The position numbers and the translations under genes are program-made. The notes below the pieces were generated by a model. It saw nothing but the letters and a program-made list of their open reading frames with translations. It was not told where the DNA came from and made no database searches. From Methylobacter sp. (lineage in GTDB: Bacteria; Pseudomonadota; Gammaproteobacteria; Methylococcales; Methylomonadaceae): DNA of 34,869 bases. The stretch covers positions 1-34,869 of the forward strand of contig SCPZ01000045.1 in assembly GCA_004299305.1 (NCBI GenBank). The letters run 5' to 3'. Positions 16,157 to 25,066 of this stretch are shown in pieces; position 1 is the stretch's first letter, and each line of letters starts with the position of its first letter.

Positions 16157-16350
16157 CGGTTCGTTTTGCCTGCATGGATGCGGCTAAGGGGCGTGAGCAG
16201 GGAGCGAAAGCATTGCTTATTGCCAATATTTACTAAGATGAGTTGGCGAAAGACACCCATCATTTGCGATTGATGCGCCCGTCGACAAGCACAGGACAAA
16301 CTTCACTGCGTTCAGCGCATCCACGAGCAGCAAAGTAACAAAAATATATT

Positions 16351-16493
16351 TAACCGCAAAATAATGCTAAGGAATATGTACGAAACTACTTTTGCAGACT
16401 CATTCTTCGACAAGGCCTTTAGCCCTTGGGGGCAGCCGAAAGTCCGGGGCTATAAGGATCTTCCGCGCTTAACTTTGCGTAACTCTGCGGTTA
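16351..16493. repeat. Degraded inverted repeat with AACCGCA/TGCGGTT ends
   Basis: The left end TTAACCGCAAAATAATG (16350 on) and the right end AACTTTGCGTAACTCTGCGG then TTA (16471-16493) are recognisable partners, but only the outermost bases pair well. It lies directly upstream of the giant signalling gene and overlaps its candidate promoter. Confidence 0.4.
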
Positions 16494-16497
16494 TATA
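16469..16497 (+). promoter_or_regulatory. Candidate promoter for the ETR1-like GGDEF-EAL gene
   Basis: TTAACT (16469-16474) and TATATA (16492-16497) are spaced by 17 bases. Each matches four of six consensus positions of a sigma-70 promoter. Transcription would begin about 19 bases before the ATG at 16523. Both hexamers fall in or next to the right arm of a degraded repeat. Evidence is modest. Confidence 0.3.
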
Positions 16498-16522
16498 GCT
16501 TTAAAACGGGGTACAAGACTGA

Positions 16523-19500
16523 ATGTTTGCATGGTTTAATGATTTACTGGTCAGCACCAGCCATTTTATGCCCCACGGCGCTTGTTACCTATGGCTACCG
16601 TCAATCTTGTGGTTACATATTATCAGCGATAGCATTATTACGCTGGCCTACTATTCCATTCCGTTCGCATTATTCTATTTTGTCAAAAAACGCACCGATT
16701 TGGCTTATCGCTGGGTGTTTGTGCTGTTTGGGGTTTTTATTTGTTTGTGCGGCACCACCCATTTAATCAGTATCTGGACGATTTGGTATCCCGATTATTG
16801 GCTTGACGGCCTGATAAAACTGGCTACGGCGCTGGTTTCGATAGTTACGGCCTTGCTGATTTGGCCGTTGATTCCAAAACTATTACAACTGCCCAGCCCT
16901 GAAGCGCTACAAACCAGCGAAACCTACCTGCGCGCTATCTTCGATGCCACGCCGGACGCGATGTTGATCAGCAATGAACAAGGCATTATTACCATGGCCA
17001 ACCAGCAGACCGTGTTTTTGCTGGGCTATTCAATCAACGAACTGCTTGGCCAGCCGATTGAACTCTTGGTGCCGGAACGCTTTCGCGCAGCACATCCGGC
17101 ACTGCGGGCGCAATTTGCCGCCTTGGCTGTCGCCCGGCCTATGGGAGTCGGACGAGCGGTAAAGGCGCTACGAAAAGACGGCAGTGAATTGGATGTGGAA
17201 ATCAGTCTAAGCCCGATTCAAACCGAACAAGGCCTATTTTTCGCCAGCGCCTTGCGCGACATCACTGAACGTAAGCAAGCCGAAGCTACGCTACGGGCAA
17301 GCGAGCAGCGTTTTCGCAGGATGGCCGACAGCTCCCCGATCATGATTTGGATTACCAATGCCGATGGCGAGCCTACTTTTGTCAATCAATCCTGGCTTGA
17401 TTTCGCTGGTTTTGATTCGGTACAGTCTATGACGTATGAAGGATGGATCAACACCATTCATCCCGATGACAGGCAAACTGCATTCCTGGCTTATTATCAA
17501 AATACCGAAGTTCACGAAGCGATTACCACAGAATACCGTCTACGCAACGCGAACGGCGAGTGGCGCTGGATTTTAGATAAAGGTATGCCGCTTTATGATG
17601 AAAACGACGTGTTTAGCGGTTACATCGGTTCGGCAATCGACATTACCGAACGTAAGCAAGTGCAGCAGCTGTTACAAGACAAAGAGCAGATGCTGTCCGA
17701 ATCGCAGCGTATCGCTCATGTCGGCAGTTGGTCTGTGGAACTGGCGACCGGTTGCATTAGCTGGTCGGACGAAATGTATCGAATTTTTGGCGTGACCCAG
17801 CAGAGCTTCGGACACTCCTTGAAAACGTTTCTCAACCTGATCCATCCCAATGATCGCGCTACGATGAGAAGGTGGCTCAGCGACTGTCGAGCGGGGAAGA
17901 AGGGAGAAATCGATTTCTGTATTATGCTGCCGGATGATAGCGTTCGTTTTATCCGAGGCAGTGGCGGCTTGCAATACGATGAAATGAAAAAACCGTTACG
18001 CATGGTGGGTAGTGCGCAGGATATTACCGAACGTAAGCAGGCCGAGCGGGTATTAAATCAAATCAAGGCGATGATTGATCTATCTTTGGACGGTTTTTGG
18101 ATAGTCGACTTGATGGGAAATTTGTTGCAAGCTAACGAGGCTTATGCAGAAATAAGCGGCTATTCGATTGATGAATTGGTGAATATGCACATCAGTCAAT
18201 TGGAAGCTATAGAAGGAACGGAGCAAATTAAAGCACATATTGCAAAAATTATTACTCAGGGTTACGACCAATTCGAAACCCGTCACCGTCATAAAGACGG
18301 ACATAGCATTGATATTGACGTATCTGCCGCCTTCCTGCCTGAGTTCCAGCAATTTTGTGTGTTTTGCCGCGACATCACCGAGCGCAAACGCATCGAGCTG
18401 GACCTACGCATCGCCGCCATTGCGTTCGAATCCCAAGAAGCCATGGTTATCACTGATACCGAGAGCGTCATTCTACGGATCAACAAAGCCTTCACCGAAT
18501 CTACCGGCTACACGGAACAGGAGGCTTTGGGCCAAAAAATAAGCCTACTTAAATCCGGGCGTCATGATGCGGCTTTTTATGCGGCTATGTGGGAGAGTAT
18601 TCTAAGTGTCGGCGCCTGGCAGGGAGAAATCTGGGACCGCCGCAAAAATGGCGAAATCTATCCCAAATGGTTATCCATTACTGCGGTAAAAGGCGGCGAT
18701 GACGTAGTGACTCATTATGTCGGCACCCATACGGACATCACCGAGCGCAAGGTTGCTGAGGACCAAATCAAACAACTGGCCTTTTATGACCCGCTTACCC
18801 AGCTGCCCAACCGCCGATTGTTGCAGGAGCGACTAAAACACGGCATTAATATGGAGCGTCGTGAAGGCAAGCAACTGGGCTTATTAATGCTGGATCTGGA
18901 TCGCTTTAAAGCGGTTAACGACAGCCTGGGGCATCTGGCGGGCGACGAATTATTGCAACAAGTCGCGGTGCGCATTACCGCAAGATTGCGTGATGTGGAC
19001 ATGGTAGCCCGTTTGGGAGGGGACGAGTTTATCGTGTTGCTGGAAGATATTGCACAGCCGGAAGATGCGGCGCGGGTGGCTAAAGAAATTATCACCGATT
19101 TAACTAAACCTTTTTTCCTGGCCCAGGGCAACAACGTTCAGATTGGCGCCAGCATCGGCATTAGCCTGTATCCGCAGCACGGCGAGACGCCAGAGCTACT
19201 GATGGATCATGCCGATGCCGCGTTGTACCAGGCCAAAGACGCCGGTCGCGGCTACTTTGCCTATTTTTCAGAAGACCTGACGCTTGCCGCCCGAGAGCGC
19301 ATAGCTTTGGAAACGCGGCTGCGCTATGCGATTGGACAGCAGGAACTGCGCGTTTTTTACCAGCCACAGGTGGATCTTGCCGACGGTCGCATCGTCGGCG
19401 CCGAGGCATTGGTGCGTTGGCAAGACCCGGTCGATGGGCTGGTTCCACCGCTACGCTTTATCCCCATTGCGGAAGAAACCGGCCTGATTATGGAGATCGG

Positions 19501-20074
19501 CGGCTGGGTGTTACGCGAAACCTGTAGGCAAGGCCGCCTTTGGCTGGATGCGGGCTTGCCACCGATAACCTTAGCGGTTAATGTGTCCCCTCACCAATTC
19601 CGTCGTGGCGATATTTGTGCGTTAGTGGCTACGGTGCTAAGCGACACCGGTTTTCCAGCCAATCAACTGGAATTGGAAATAACCGAAACCGGGTTGATGG
19701 AAAACCAGGATAACGCAGCGGCTATTCTTAATAATCTTCGCGCTCAAGGCGTTCGTCTTGCCATTGATGATTTTGGCACCGGTTATTCATCCTTGGCTTA
19801 TCTTAAACATTTTCCACTGGATGTATTAAAAATTGACAAGAGCTTTATCGACGATATTCCCTTTCATCAAGATGATATGGAAATCGCCGCTACCATCGTT
19901 GCGATGGGGCATATCCTGGGCTTTAAGGTCTTGGCCGAAGGCGTGGAAACTGTCGAGCAACTGGCTTTTTTGCAGGAAAAAGGCTGTGATATGTATCAGG
20001 GCTATATCAAAAGTAAACCGGTGCCGACCGACGAGTTTGCAGAGTTATTGCGTAACCAAGGCAACTCGCGATAA
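16523..20074 (+). CDS. Ethylene-receptor-like (ETR1-type) membrane sensor with five PAS domains, GGDEF and EAL
   Basis: This 1183-residue protein should make and/or break cyclic di-GMP in response to a membrane-sensed signal. Residues about 25-120 form three hydrophobic helices matching the plant ETR1 sensor. The seven ETR1 residues important for Cu(I)/ethylene binding (D25, Y32, I35, P36, I62, C65, H69) appear as D36, Y43, I46, P47, I73, C76, H80, with no gap. Five PAS/PAC units follow (about 131-253, 257-380, 385-505, 508-623, 625-745), most ending in D-I-T-E-R-K. The GGDEF motif is intact at 832-836, with an RDVD inhibitory I-site at 823-826. The EAL motif is at 961-963, with the downstream NVSPHQF, EITETG, DDFGTGYSS, EGVETVEQ and Q residues conserved. 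Both activities are therefore predicted. Ethylene or copper as the ligand is inference. Confidence 0.92.
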   Translation: MFAWFNDLLVSTSHFMPHGACYLWLPSILWLHIISDSIITLAYYSIPFALFYFVKKRTDLAYRWVFVLFGVFICLCGTTHLISIWTIWYPDYWLDGLIKLATALVSIVTALLIWPLIPKLLQLPSPEALQTSETYLRAIFDATPDAMLISNEQGIITMANQQTVFLLGYSINELLGQPIELLVPERFRAAHPALRAQFAALAVARPMGVGRAVKALRKDGSELDVEISLSPIQTEQGLFFASALRDITERKQAEATLRASEQRFRRMADSSPIMIWITNADGEPTFVNQSWLDFAGFDSVQSMTYEGWINTIHPDDRQTAFLAYYQNTEVHEAITTEYRLRNANGEWRWILDKGMPLYDENDVFSGYIGSAIDITERKQVQQLLQDKEQMLSESQRIAHVGSWSVELATGCISWSDEMYRIFGVTQQSFGHSLKTFLNLIHPNDRATMRRWLSDCRAGKKGEIDFCIMLPDDSVRFIRGSGGLQYDEMKKPLRMVGSAQDITERKQAERVLNQIKAMIDLSLDGFWIVDLMGNLLQANEAYAEISGYSIDELVNMHISQLEAIEGTEQIKAHIAKIITQGYDQFETRHRHKDGHSIDIDVSAAFLPEFQQFCVFCRDITERKRIELDLRIAAIAFESQEAMVITDTESVILRINKAFTESTGYTEQEALGQKISLLKSGRHDAAFYAAMWESILSVGAWQGEIWDRRKNGEIYPKWLSITAVKGGDDVVTHYVGTHTDITERKVAEDQIKQLAFYDPLTQLPNRRLLQERLKHGINMERREGKQLGLLMLDLDRFKAVNDSLGHLAGDELLQQVAVRITARLRDVDMVARLGGDEFIVLLEDIAQPEDAARVAKEIITDLTKPFFLAQGNNVQIGASIGISLYPQHGETPELLMDHADAALYQAKDAGRGYFAYFSEDLTLAARERIALETRLRYAIGQQELRVFYQPQVDLADGRIVGAEALVRWQDPVDGLVPPLRFIPIAEETGLIMEIGGWVLRETCRQGRLWLDAGLPPITLAVNVSPHQFRRGDICALVATVLSDTGFPANQLELEITETGLMENQDNAAAILNNLRAQGVRLAIDDFGTGYSSLAYLKHFPLDVLKIDKSFIDDIPFHQDDMEIAATIVAMGHILGFKVLAEGVETVEQLAFLQEKGCDMYQGYIKSKPVPTDEFAELLRNQGNSR

Positions 20075-20099
20075 ATAAAATACCGTGTTAAATACAATA

Positions 20100-20145
20100 G
20101 AACACGGATGCCAAAAGTAGGCGCCTACTTTTGGCATCCGTGTTC
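20100..20145. repeat. Perfect 46-base palindrome, possible terminator (copy H)
   Basis: GAACACGGATGCCAAAAGTA and its exact reverse complement meet at a GGCGCC centre (20120-20125). The pairing continues outside with a single mismatch. ATTTTTC follows on the right and AT-rich sequence lies on the left, so RNA from either strand would form a stem of up to 23 base pairs. It begins about 25 bases past the stop of the ETR1-like gene and precedes the MASE1 gene. It may stop the first transcript, which would make the two giant genes separate units. Confidence 0.85.
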
Positions 20146-20290
20146 CATTTTTCTAGCTGCCAAGGTGTCAAGATTATTAGGATGCGGTAGTTTATTTTCT
20201 GCGCGTTACCCAACAGTATTTGTAGGTTAAGGTTCCCATGGCGGAGCTTGGAAACGCTGCCAAACAAAATCGTAGCAAGGAAAAATAATA

Positions 20291-23251
20291 ATGATAAATT
20301 TCCAGCAACTCGTAGGGGCGGGCAGCCTATTCCCCCTGCTAAAGCAACTTGGCTTAGCCGCACTTTATACGCTGCTAGGTTCAATTGTTCTGTCCTGTTG
20401 TTCCGGCAACGGTATTATCAGCGTCATCTGGCTGCCGGCTGGACTGGCCTTGTCGGCTTTATCAATAGGCGGAAACCGGTACGCTTGCGGGATATTTTTC
20501 GGGGCGCTGCTGGTTAACGTCATAGCAATCAACGCCTTTTGGCCGGCCTTAGCCATTGCGATGGGCAATACGCTGGAAGCGCTTTTCGGCGCCTGGCTAT
20601 TAAGGCGCAACAACATTTTTAACCGGCCCGTCTTATCCACACGCAACTACCTGCTGCTGCTCATCGTCGGAGGCTTTGCCAGTGTTATAGCCGCGCTGGC
20701 AGGAGCCGCAAGCTTGTTTTTTTTCGGGATCCCGGCTGGAAAAACTTTTTTTCTAAACCTGAATTATTGGTGGATGGGTGATGCCTTGGGCATCGCCCTG
20801 ATTACCCCGTTGATCCTGGTTTGGCGACGAGCGCCTGATGGCGGGTTCAAGCCGAAGCAGCTGGCTGAGTTCATCTTGTTGTTTGGTTTTGCCTTCCTGC
20901 TTTGCCAAATGATTTTTATGGGTTGGCTGCACAACTCGGTAGGCCATATCGCCAAAGGTTATTGGATGTTCCTGGTTGTAACGTGGGCTGCGGTGCGTCT
21001 GGAAGTTCATGGCGTAGTGGTCATACTGCTCATGTCGGCAGTTATTGGGCTGCTGGGGGCGCAGCAGGGAATCGGTTACTTCGCAACGGACATTATCCAA
21101 ACCTATTTGGCCAATTACTGGTTTTTTATGATGATACTGTCGGTGACAGGAATGACCTTGGCTACCTATTTCGTCGCACGCAGGCGAGCCGAACAAACCC
21201 TGACAGCCAGTGAAGGCTATCAACGCGCCATCTTCAATGCCACACCGGATGCCATGCTGATTAGCGACAAACAGGGCATCATTACCCAGGTCAACCAGCA
21301 AGCCGAGTTACTGCTGGGTTATAAGCTTGGAGAACTGATCGGGCAACCGATTGAAATCTTGGTGCCGGAAAGCTTTCGTGCAAAACATCCTGAAAAACAC
21401 GCCAAATTTGTTGCCGACCCTGTCACCAGACCCTTGAGAACAGGGCGAACACTACAGGCGCGACGAAAAGACGGCAGCAGTTTTGATGTAGACATCAGTG
21501 TAAGCCCGATTAAAACGGAACAAGGCCTGTTTTTTGCCAGCGCCTTACGCGATGTGACACGGTACAGACAAGCGGAGGCTCATCTTCGCGTTGCCGCGAT
21601 CGCTTTCGAATCTAATGAGCCGATGGTCATTACCGATGCCGAAAGCCTTATCTTACAAGTTAACCGGGCCTTTACCGAATCTACCGGCTACACCAAAGAA
21701 GAGGTTATTGGACAACATATAAACTTGCTCAAATCCGGGCGTCATGACGAAGACTTTTATGCAGAAATGTGGGCAAGCATCCATCGCGACGGCACATGGC
21801 AGGGAGAAATTTGGGATAAACGCAAAAATGGCGAAATTTATCCCAAGTGGCTGATCATCTCGGTGGTGAAAGGGGATGACGGCGTGGTTAGCCATTATGT
21901 CGGCACCCATATCGACATCACCGAGCGTAAAGCCGCTGAGGAACAGATCAAACAGCTGGCCTTTTATGATTCACTTACCCAACTGCCCAACCGCCGACTG
22001 CTGCAAGAGCGGCTGAAACACGGTATTGATGTAGAACGACGCGATGGCAAACAGTTAGCATTGCTGATGCTCGATTTGGATCGATTCAAGGCGGTTAACG
22101 ACAGTCTTGGGCATCTGGCAGGCGATGAATTACTGCAACAAGTTGCCGCAAGAATTACCAAGCGGTTGCGTGAAGTGGACATGGTAGCCCGTTTGGGCGG
22201 TGACGAATTTATCGTGTTACTGGAAGACATTAGCCACCCTGAAGATGCGGCGCGCGTGGCCGAAGACATCATCGCCGACTTAAGTAAACTTTTTTGCGTC
22301 GCTCAGGGCGAGGAAGTGCAGATTAGCGCCAGCATTGGTATTAGCCTGTATCCGCAACACGGCGACAGTCCTGAGGCGCTCATGGATCATGCCGATGCCG
22401 CGTTGTATCAAGCCAAAGATGCCGGGCGCGGCTGTTTTGCGTATTTCTCGGAAGACCTGACGGTTGCGGCCCGTGAACGCATAGCGCTGGAATCGCGTCT
22501 GCGCCGGGCGATTGAGCAACAGGAGCTGCGCGTTTTTTACCAGCCGCAGGTGGATATTGCCAGCGCCCGCATTGTTGGCGCCGAGGCATTGGTGCGCTGG
22601 CAAGACCCTGTAGAAGGGCTGATTCCGCCCTTTAGATTTATTCCTATTGCCGAAGAAACCGGCCTGATTATTCCGATAGGCGAATGGGTGTTGCGGGAAA
22701 CCTGTCGGCAAGGTCGGCAGTGGCTGGATGCGGGGTTGCCGCCATTAACCCTGGCGGTCAATGTATCCCCGCACCAGTTTCGCCGTAGCGACATTTGCGA
22801 TGTGGTGGCCGCCGTGTTAAATGAAACCGGTTTCCCGGCCAAACAACTGGAATTGGAAATAACCGAAAGCGGCTTAATGGAGAACCAGGAAAACGCAACC
22901 GATATTCTCAACTGCTTGCGCGGCCAAGGCATCCGGCTGGCGATTGACGATTTCGGCACCGGCTATTCGTCATTAGCTTATCTCAAACACTTTCCGCTGG
23001 ACCTGTTAAAAATCGATAAGAGTTTTATTGATGATATTCCCCATCTGCAATACGACATGGAAATTGCCGCCACTATTATTGCCATGGGCCATATTTTGGG
23101 CTTTAAAGTCTTGGCCGAAGGCGTGGAAACACTTGAGCAACTGGCATTTTTGCGGGAAAAAGGTTGTGATATGTATCAGGGCTATATCAAAAGCCGCCCC
23201 ATACCGGCGGAAGAATTTGCCGAGTTGTTGCGTAATCAACAGCGAGAATGA
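20291..23251 (+). CDS. MASE1-PAS-PAS-GGDEF-EAL cyclic di-GMP protein
   Basis: This 986-residue protein is a membrane-anchored cyclic di-GMP enzyme. Residues about 12-300 form a MASE1 multi-helix sensor, recognisable from VIWLPAGLALSAL, the GNTLEALFGAWLL helix and YWWMGDALGIALITPLIL. Two PAS/PAC units follow (about 308-425 and 427-545). The GGDEF motif is at 636-640, with an REVD I-site just upstream, and the EAL motif is at 765-767. The EAL metal and catalytic residues (NVSPHQF, EITESG, DDFGTGYSS, EGVETLEQ, MYQGY) are all present. From the first PAS onward it is closely similar to the preceding gene but lacks that gene's PAS 2-4. The start at 20291 has AAGGA nine bases upstream. The MASE1 signal is unknown. 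Confidence 0.95.
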   Translation: MINFQQLVGAGSLFPLLKQLGLAALYTLLGSIVLSCCSGNGIISVIWLPAGLALSALSIGGNRYACGIFFGALLVNVIAINAFWPALAIAMGNTLEALFGAWLLRRNNIFNRPVLSTRNYLLLLIVGGFASVIAALAGAASLFFFGIPAGKTFFLNLNYWWMGDALGIALITPLILVWRRAPDGGFKPKQLAEFILLFGFAFLLCQMIFMGWLHNSVGHIAKGYWMFLVVTWAAVRLEVHGVVVILLMSAVIGLLGAQQGIGYFATDIIQTYLANYWFFMMILSVTGMTLATYFVARRRAEQTLTASEGYQRAIFNATPDAMLISDKQGIITQVNQQAELLLGYKLGELIGQPIEILVPESFRAKHPEKHAKFVADPVTRPLRTGRTLQARRKDGSSFDVDISVSPIKTEQGLFFASALRDVTRYRQAEAHLRVAAIAFESNEPMVITDAESLILQVNRAFTESTGYTKEEVIGQHINLLKSGRHDEDFYAEMWASIHRDGTWQGEIWDKRKNGEIYPKWLIISVVKGDDGVVSHYVGTHIDITERKAAEEQIKQLAFYDSLTQLPNRRLLQERLKHGIDVERRDGKQLALLMLDLDRFKAVNDSLGHLAGDELLQQVAARITKRLREVDMVARLGGDEFIVLLEDISHPEDAARVAEDIIADLSKLFCVAQGEEVQISASIGISLYPQHGDSPEALMDHADAALYQAKDAGRGCFAYFSEDLTVAARERIALESRLRRAIEQQELRVFYQPQVDIASARIVGAEALVRWQDPVEGLIPPFRFIPIAEETGLIIPIGEWVLRETCRQGRQWLDAGLPPLTLAVNVSPHQFRRSDICDVVAAVLNETGFPAKQLELEITESGLMENQENATDILNCLRGQGIRLAIDDFGTGYSSLAYLKHFPLDLLKIDKSFIDDIPHLQYDMEIAATIIAMGHILGFKVLAEGVETLEQLAFLREKGCDMYQGYIKSRPIPAEEFAELLRNQQRE

Positions 23252-23287
23252 ATGACGGCGTATAAGTTTATCCTAAAAAATCAGTCA

Positions 23288-23320
23288 GCCACGGATTTAC
23301 ACAGATAAACGCTGATAAAA
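23288..23320. repeat. Single-arm remnant of the GAACACGGAT family (copy I)
   Basis: CCACGGATTTACACAGATAA followed by ACGCTGATAAAA resembles the left arms of the long copies, but no right arm follows before the next repeat. It lies about 35 bases past the stop of the MASE1 gene. Confidence 0.5.
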
Positions 23321-23355
23321 CATTCTGTTACTCAGGATGAAATAACTTATTAATT

Positions 23356-23496
23356 TGTAACTACTCGCCCCTTTTTAAGCGCAAAGCCGATTCTTACTGT
23401 CCAAAGCCAGCTTTGGACTCCAGAAAATGCGCTATAGGAGTTCAAAGCTGGCTTTGAACATGACAGGAGCCAGCATTAGCATAGGGTGTAGTTACA
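23356..23496. repeat. Double-hairpin repeat, copy 1 (MITE-like)
   Basis: The core (23371-23494) is shared with 32773-32894. It holds two neighbouring hairpins, TCCAAAGCCAGCTTTGGA and GTTCAAAGCTGGCTTTGAAC, then a conserved tail ATGACAGGAGCCAGCATTAG. Here the element is bounded by nine-base inverted ends, TGTAACTAC at 23356-23364 and GTAGTTACA at 23488-23496. It carries no coding frame. It lies between the converging MASE1 and histidine kinase genes. Confidence 0.8.
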
Positions 23497-23513
23497 TTAA
23501 TTTTACGTAACAT

Positions 23514-25055
23514 CTATCCCTTAGGCAGGGTAAAACTGAACACACTACCCTGACCGGCCGTGCTTTCCAGGGAAATAGTCCCGCCCAGTCGTTTAATTGC
23601 AGATTTGACGTAATTCAGCCCTACGCCCTCGCCTTCTACAGTATGATTATTGCCGCGACGAAACATCTCAAACACTTTTTTTTGATCTTGTTCTGAAATA
23701 CCCAAGCCATTATCTTTAACGAAAAATCGGAACTGATCGTTCTGCTCATCAGCCCATATTTCAATTGTTCCAGGGCGTTTTGGATCTAAGTATTTGACGG
23801 CATTCGATAATAAGTTAGCAATTATTTGCGCCAACAAATAAGCGTCTGTCTCAATTTGCGGCAAAGGCTGAACCTGAAACTTGGCCCTGGCCTGGTCGCT
23901 CTGATATTTTATTGACTCAATGTTATCGTTTACTAAGCGTTGGGTATCGACTAAACAGATATTCAACTCCTGCCGTCCCAGGCGCGAAATCTTTAAAATC
24001 CCGGATAGTAATTGATTCATCTTGGCGACACCGCCGGTAATAAAGCGTGTCGAGGTTGGAATATCATCGTCCAGTATTTCCAGCACGGCGGTTTTTTTCT
24101 GTTCAGGGATGAGTTCCATGACTGGGGCGAGTATTTTTCGCAACTCTTCCAGGCTCAAGCCTAATTCGTTAACAAAGCCCTGTACATTAATCATCGGCGC
24201 ACGTAAATCATGCGAAACAATATACGAGAAATCTTTGAGCTCCTCATTGTATTGCTCCAATAGGTCGCGGCGGTTTTGCAGTTCTTCGTCGCGAGACTGG
24301 ATTTGCTCAAGCATCTGGTTGAAGCCGTACACCACCGTATTCAGCTCTATGATGCTGGGATGGAGCTGCACCCGCCTATCGTAATTGCGGTTTTGGCCGA
24401 TTTCGAGTGCGGTTTGCGCCAATTCCTCCAAGGGCTTGACCACGCTATAAGCCAGCCGATTGTTGAGTGTGCGGCCTAAGCCGTAGATACCTAACATGAC
24501 CAAGGCGAACACGCCCAACACAGCGGACAGTTCCAGCCAAGCCCCAGTCAGGTCGGCTTCGATCCAAACCTGTCCGATGATTTGCCGACCTGGGTCGGTC
24601 ACAGGGTGCTGGTGGTTTGGCGCTAATACGGACTGTTCCAGGCGCAACCTGCCGGTAAAGACTTTATGTAGTAAATCTTGCGCGGTGCCGGGTAGGTTTT
24701 GCGCCAGATTCGGGGGAGGCGCATAGTTGGCTAGCGTATCGCCATTCGATTTCACTATGCCGGCGCTGGACACTTCGGCAATGGCGGATAAAGAATGCAG
24801 GTTCTCTTCCGCTGACGGCTTGTCGGAAAAGACCAACGGCGCTTCGCTATTGATAGCCAGGATGGACGCCAGCGAACGCATACGCTGGACGGTGTCCCGG
24901 TACTTACTGATTACCGTATAGCCGGTGAATAAAATAAAAGAAATCAGCATGATCCCGGTAGACACCCGGAGGATAGCGTTTAGGCGGCGGGAGATAGTCG
25001 GGGAATCGACAAAACCTGCTTCAGCTGATGAGGTATTTTTCACCTTACTCGCCAT
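23514..25055 (-). CDS. CHASE8-like sensor histidine kinase
   Basis: This 513-residue inner-membrane kinase has a first membrane helix (about residues 30-47) and a periplasmic region resembling CHASE8, with RMRSLASILAINSEAPLVFSD in separated blocks near residues 55-75. A second helix follows (about 175-195), then a HAMP-like linker and a coiled coil (QSRDEELQNRRDLLEQYNEE). The phosphoacceptor is His282 in VSHDLRAP. The ATPase domain has the N box LLSNAVKYLDP, DNGLGIS and the G2 motif GEGVGLNYV. The kinase should respond to a periplasmic partner and phosphorylate a receiver. The frame also allows an ATG at 25070 that overlaps the YfiR stop (ATGA). I prefer 25055, which has AGGACAGG before it. 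YfiR is the likely upstream regulator. Confidence 0.88.
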   Translation of the reverse strand: MASKVKNTSSAEAGFVDSPTISRRLNAILRVSTGIMLISFILFTGYTVISKYRDTVQRMRSLASILAINSEAPLVFSDKPSAEENLHSLSAIAEVSSAGIVKSNGDTLANYAPPPNLAQNLPGTAQDLLHKVFTGRLRLEQSVLAPNHQHPVTDPGRQIIGQVWIEADLTGAWLELSAVLGVFALVMLGIYGLGRTLNNRLAYSVVKPLEELAQTALEIGQNRNYDRRVQLHPSIIELNTVVYGFNQMLEQIQSRDEELQNRRDLLEQYNEELKDFSYIVSHDLRAPMINVQGFVNELGLSLEELRKILAPVMELIPEQKKTAVLEILDDDIPTSTRFITGGVAKMNQLLSGILKISRLGRQELNICLVDTQRLVNDNIESIKYQSDQARAKFQVQPLPQIETDAYLLAQIIANLLSNAVKYLDPKRPGTIEIWADEQNDQFRFFVKDNGLGISEQDQKKVFEMFRRGNNHTVEGEGVGLNYVKSAIKRLGGTISLESTAGQGSVFSFTLPKG

Positions 25056-25066
25056 GTTACCTGTCC

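Larger units (their letters stand above)
16157..16522. other. Intergenic region upstream of the ETR1-like GGDEF-EAL gene
   Basis: These 366 bases hold no convincing gene. They include a fragment reading GTCGACAAGCACAGGACAAA (16280-16299), which looks like a common dispersed-repeat phrase. A degraded inverted repeat (16351-16493) has the right arm AACTTTGCGTAACTCTGCGG. A weak promoter candidate lies at 16469-16497. The leader before the ATG at 16523 is short, with GGGG as the only Shine-Dalgarno-like sequence. Confidence 0.5.

Noticed and set aside
16280-16340. Possible cyclic di-GMP (GEMM) riboswitch upstream of the ETR1-like GGDEF-EAL gene, because GCACAGGACAAAC and GCAAAG resemble parts of the GEMM consensus.
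   Set aside because: The spacing between the two words is about ten bases too long, the GNRA loop is missing, and nothing resembles the second stem. The phrase CGACAAGCACAGGACAAAC looks like a fragment of a common dispersed repeat. A covariance-model search for GEMM-I would settle it.
20753-21301. A 182-codon minus-strand frame.
   Set aside because: It lies wholly antisense to the MASE1-PAS part of a well-supported gene, and its residues are low-quality shadow composition.
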